Part shown: piece after piece, positions 6,150-7,374 of the stretch
Layout: every line of letters begins with the position of its first letter
How positions within the stretch are numbered: the first letter of the stretch is position 1
Source: DATLCI01 sp046714215
GTDB taxonomy: Bacteria; Acidobacteriota; Terriglobia; Terriglobales; Acidobacteriaceae
NCBI GenBank assembly: GCA_046714215.1
Contig: JBKKBM010000212.1
Location: forward strand, 1-7,374
Direction: 5' to 3'
DNA length: 7,374 nt
The notes under the pieces: model-generated
What the model was told of the DNA's origin: nothing
Seen by the model: only the letters and a program-made list of their open reading frames with translations
Database searches by the model: none
Translations under genes and position numbers: made by a program

Positions 6150-6156
6150 AAGCAAT

Positions 6157-6162
6157 TTGGAG
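6157..6162 (+). promoter_or_regulatory. Ribosome-binding site that sets the hslU GTG start
   Basis: TTGGAG ends 5 bases before GTG 6168, which is good Shine-Dalgarno spacing. Starting here gives MAIYLPATAEE, a plausible HslU N-terminus. The in-frame ATG at 6147 has GAGG only 2 bases away, and both it and the frame opening at 6084 lie within the inverted repeat. Confidence 0.6.
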
Positions 6163-6167
6163 TAATA

Positions 6168-6653
6168 GTGGCCATTTATCTACCTGCAACCGCTGAAGAG
6201 TCAGGCGTCGCGCTTGACGATCTCACTCCGCGCGAGATCGTCGCGGAACTCGATAAATACGTAGTCGGCCAGCATCAGGCCAAGCGCGCCGTCGCTATCG
6301 CGTTGCGCAACCGCATGCGCCGGCAGAAGCTCGCGCCGGATCTGGCCGAAGAGATCATGCCCAAGAACATCATCATGATCGGCCCCACGGGTGTGGGCAA
6401 GACGGAGATCGCGCGGCGCCTGGCCAAGCTGGCCAACTCGCCCTTCATGAAAGTGGAAGCCTCGAAGTTCACCGAAGTGGGCTACGTTGGACGCGATGTG
6501 GAATCCATGATCCGTGACTTGGTCGAGGTCGCCATCGATATGGTGCGCGAAGAGAAACTTGAAGACGTGCAGGATAAGGCCGAGCTTAACGCCGAAGAGC
6601 GGCTCTTAGACGCGCTGCTCCCCGCCGCTGAAGCCGGCGACGGCGCGGACTAG
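6168..6653 (+). CDS. hslU: HslU ATPase subunit, N-terminal part, ended by in-frame TAG
   Basis: HslU is the AAA+ unfoldase that feeds substrates to HslV. From GTG 6168 this part has 161 codons. It contains LTPREIVAELDKYVVGQ (19-35), the Walker A loop GPTGVGKT (72-79), the substrate-gripping pore loop GYVG (105-108) and the start of the I domain (AELNAEERLLDALLP, 138-152). At codon 162 (6651-6653) TAG stops the frame. HslU sequence resumes in the same frame directly after it, so the gene is full-length apart from this one codon. The stop lies in the I-domain linker, which varies in length and sequence among homologues. As written the product would have Walker A but no Walker B, sensor or Arg finger, and should be inactive alone. 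The cause may be a natural nonsense mutation, a sequencing or assembly error (for example CAG read as TAG), or recoding. Starts at 6147 (ATG) or 6084 (ATT) are less likely. Confidence 0.9.
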   Translation: MAIYLPATAEESGVALDDLTPREIVAELDKYVVGQHQAKRAVAIALRNRMRRQKLAPDLAEEIMPKNIIMIGPTGVGKTEIARRLAKLANSPFMKVEASKFTEVGYVGRDVESMIRDLVEVAIDMVREEKLEDVQDKAELNAEERLLDALLPAAEAGDGAD

Positions 6654-7374
6654 GAATCGCAGTTGCGCACTCGCGAGAAACTGCGGCAGCAGCTCCGCGA
6701 GGGCAAGCTCGACGAGCGCATTGTGGAGCTGGACGTCCGCGAGCGCAACAATCCAAGCTTCGAGATCATCTCCAACCAGGGCATTGAGGAGATGGACATC
6801 AATATCAAGGACATGTTGCCCAACCTCTTCGGCCAGCGCACGAAAAAACGCAAGATGAAGGTCGCCGAGGCGTTTGAATACCTGATTCAGGAAGAGGAAC
6901 AGCGCCTGGTCGATATGGACCAGGTCACGCGCATCGCCGTGGAGCGAGTGGAGCAGTCGGGCATCATCTTCCTCGATGAGATCGACAAGATCGCGGGACG
7001 TGAAGGCGGACACGGGCCGGACGTCTCACGCGAAGGCGTGCAGCGCGACATCCTGCCCATCGTCGAGGGCACTACCGTCAACACACGCTACGGCATGGTG
7101 AGCACGGACCACATCCTGTTCATCGCCGCCGGCGCCTTCCACGTGTCGAAGCCCAGCGACCTGATCCCCGAACTTCAGGGGCGCTTCCCTATCCGGGTGG
7201 AACTGCAGTCGCTGACCATTGAAGATTTCATTCGCATCCTCACGGAGCCGAAGTCGTCTCTGGTGAAGCAGTACATGGCATTGCTAGAGACCGAAGGCCT
7301 GAAGTTAGAATTCACCCAGGATGCGCTCGACCAGATCGCGAACTTCGCCGCCAAAGTGAATGAGAACACTGAAA
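6654..7374 (+). CDS. hslU: HslU ATPase subunit, C-terminal part after the TAG, 3' truncated by window
   Basis: Directly after the TAG the same frame stays open to the window edge (240 codons) and encodes the remainder of HslU. It starts in the I domain (REKLRQQLREGKLDERIVEL, 169-188 if numbered through the stop) and continues with NQGIEEMDINIKDMLPNLFG (203-222). Walker B is GIIFLDEID (265-273), followed by GPDVSREGVQRDILPIVEG (283-301), sensor-1 region DHILFIAAGAF (314-324) and Arg-finger region ELQGRFPIRV (335-344). By comparison with the 443-residue E. coli protein, some 40-60 C-terminal residues, including the tail that docks into HslV, lie beyond the edge. No further stop or frameshift is seen. 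If made separately, TTG 6663 (after TAGGAA, 6-base spacing) or ATG 6792 could start it. Confidence 0.88.

Noticed and set aside
6084..6167. N-terminal extension of HslU from 6084 or 6147
   Set aside because: The extra residues fall inside the inverted repeat and do not resemble HslU. GTG 6168 has a well-spaced ribosome site and gives a plausible N-terminus.
6651..6653. TAG decoded as pyrrolysine or another special amino acid
   Set aside because: Nothing in the window (tRNA, synthetase or stem-loop) supports recoding, and the codon is in a non-catalytic linker. Mutation or base-call error is simpler.
6606..7084. Minus-strand open frames opposite the C-terminal part of hslU
   Set aside because: The plus strand encodes unmistakable HslU motifs here. 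The minus frames are shadows that arise because the plus frame avoids certain codons.

Overview
The window reads as ordinary chromosomal DNA from a GC-rich bacterium, most likely an Acidobacteriota member. That placement is by recall, not by search. It rests on the HslU reading frame (a start like MAIYLP, then LTPREIVAELDKYVVGQ, and GREGGHGPDVSREGVQRDI further on) and on the general character of the neighbouring proteins. No tRNA, rRNA, CRISPR array, integrase, transposase or phage gene was recognised.

Layout. (1) 1-107: the 3' end of an unidentified plus-strand gene, overlapping tail to tail with a minus-strand conserved hypothetical gene (100-651). (2) 652-945: a non-coding stretch with a small palindrome and a possible -10 box. 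(3) 946-2717: a two-gene operon with touching stop and start codons, a RidA/YjgF-family protein followed by an exported metal-dependent amidohydrolase. Next, at 2765-3295, is a small membrane protein of the low-affinity iron permease family. (4) 3292-4536 on the minus strand: a 12-helix MFS transporter, convergent with the iron-permease-like gene and divergent from the next gene. (5) 4584-5075: a DoxX-family membrane protein. (6) 5119-7374: a protein quality-control operon, hslV, a DUF3052 gene and hslU. The hslU gene runs off the right edge about 40-60 residues before its expected end.

How the genes work together. HslV is the threonine peptidase and HslU the AAA+ unfoldase of the two-part HslVU protease. 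Here the two are separated by a DUF3052 gene and by an AT-richer inverted-repeat element. The RidA-like protein and the amidohydrolase are clearly co-transcribed, but the RidA-like protein has Thr where the classical deaminase has its key Arg. It should therefore not be assumed to be a canonical enamine/imine deaminase.

The most notable observation is an in-frame TAG at 6651-6653 that splits hslU. Recognisable HslU sequence continues in the same frame on both sides, so this is a point nonsense change (mutation, sequencing error or recoding), not a frameshift. The stop lies in the variable I-domain linker. It is followed by a weak Shine-Dalgarno-like sequence and a TTG, so reinitiation to give a two-piece HslU is possible but unproven. 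Nothing in the window compels a claim of a wholly new system.
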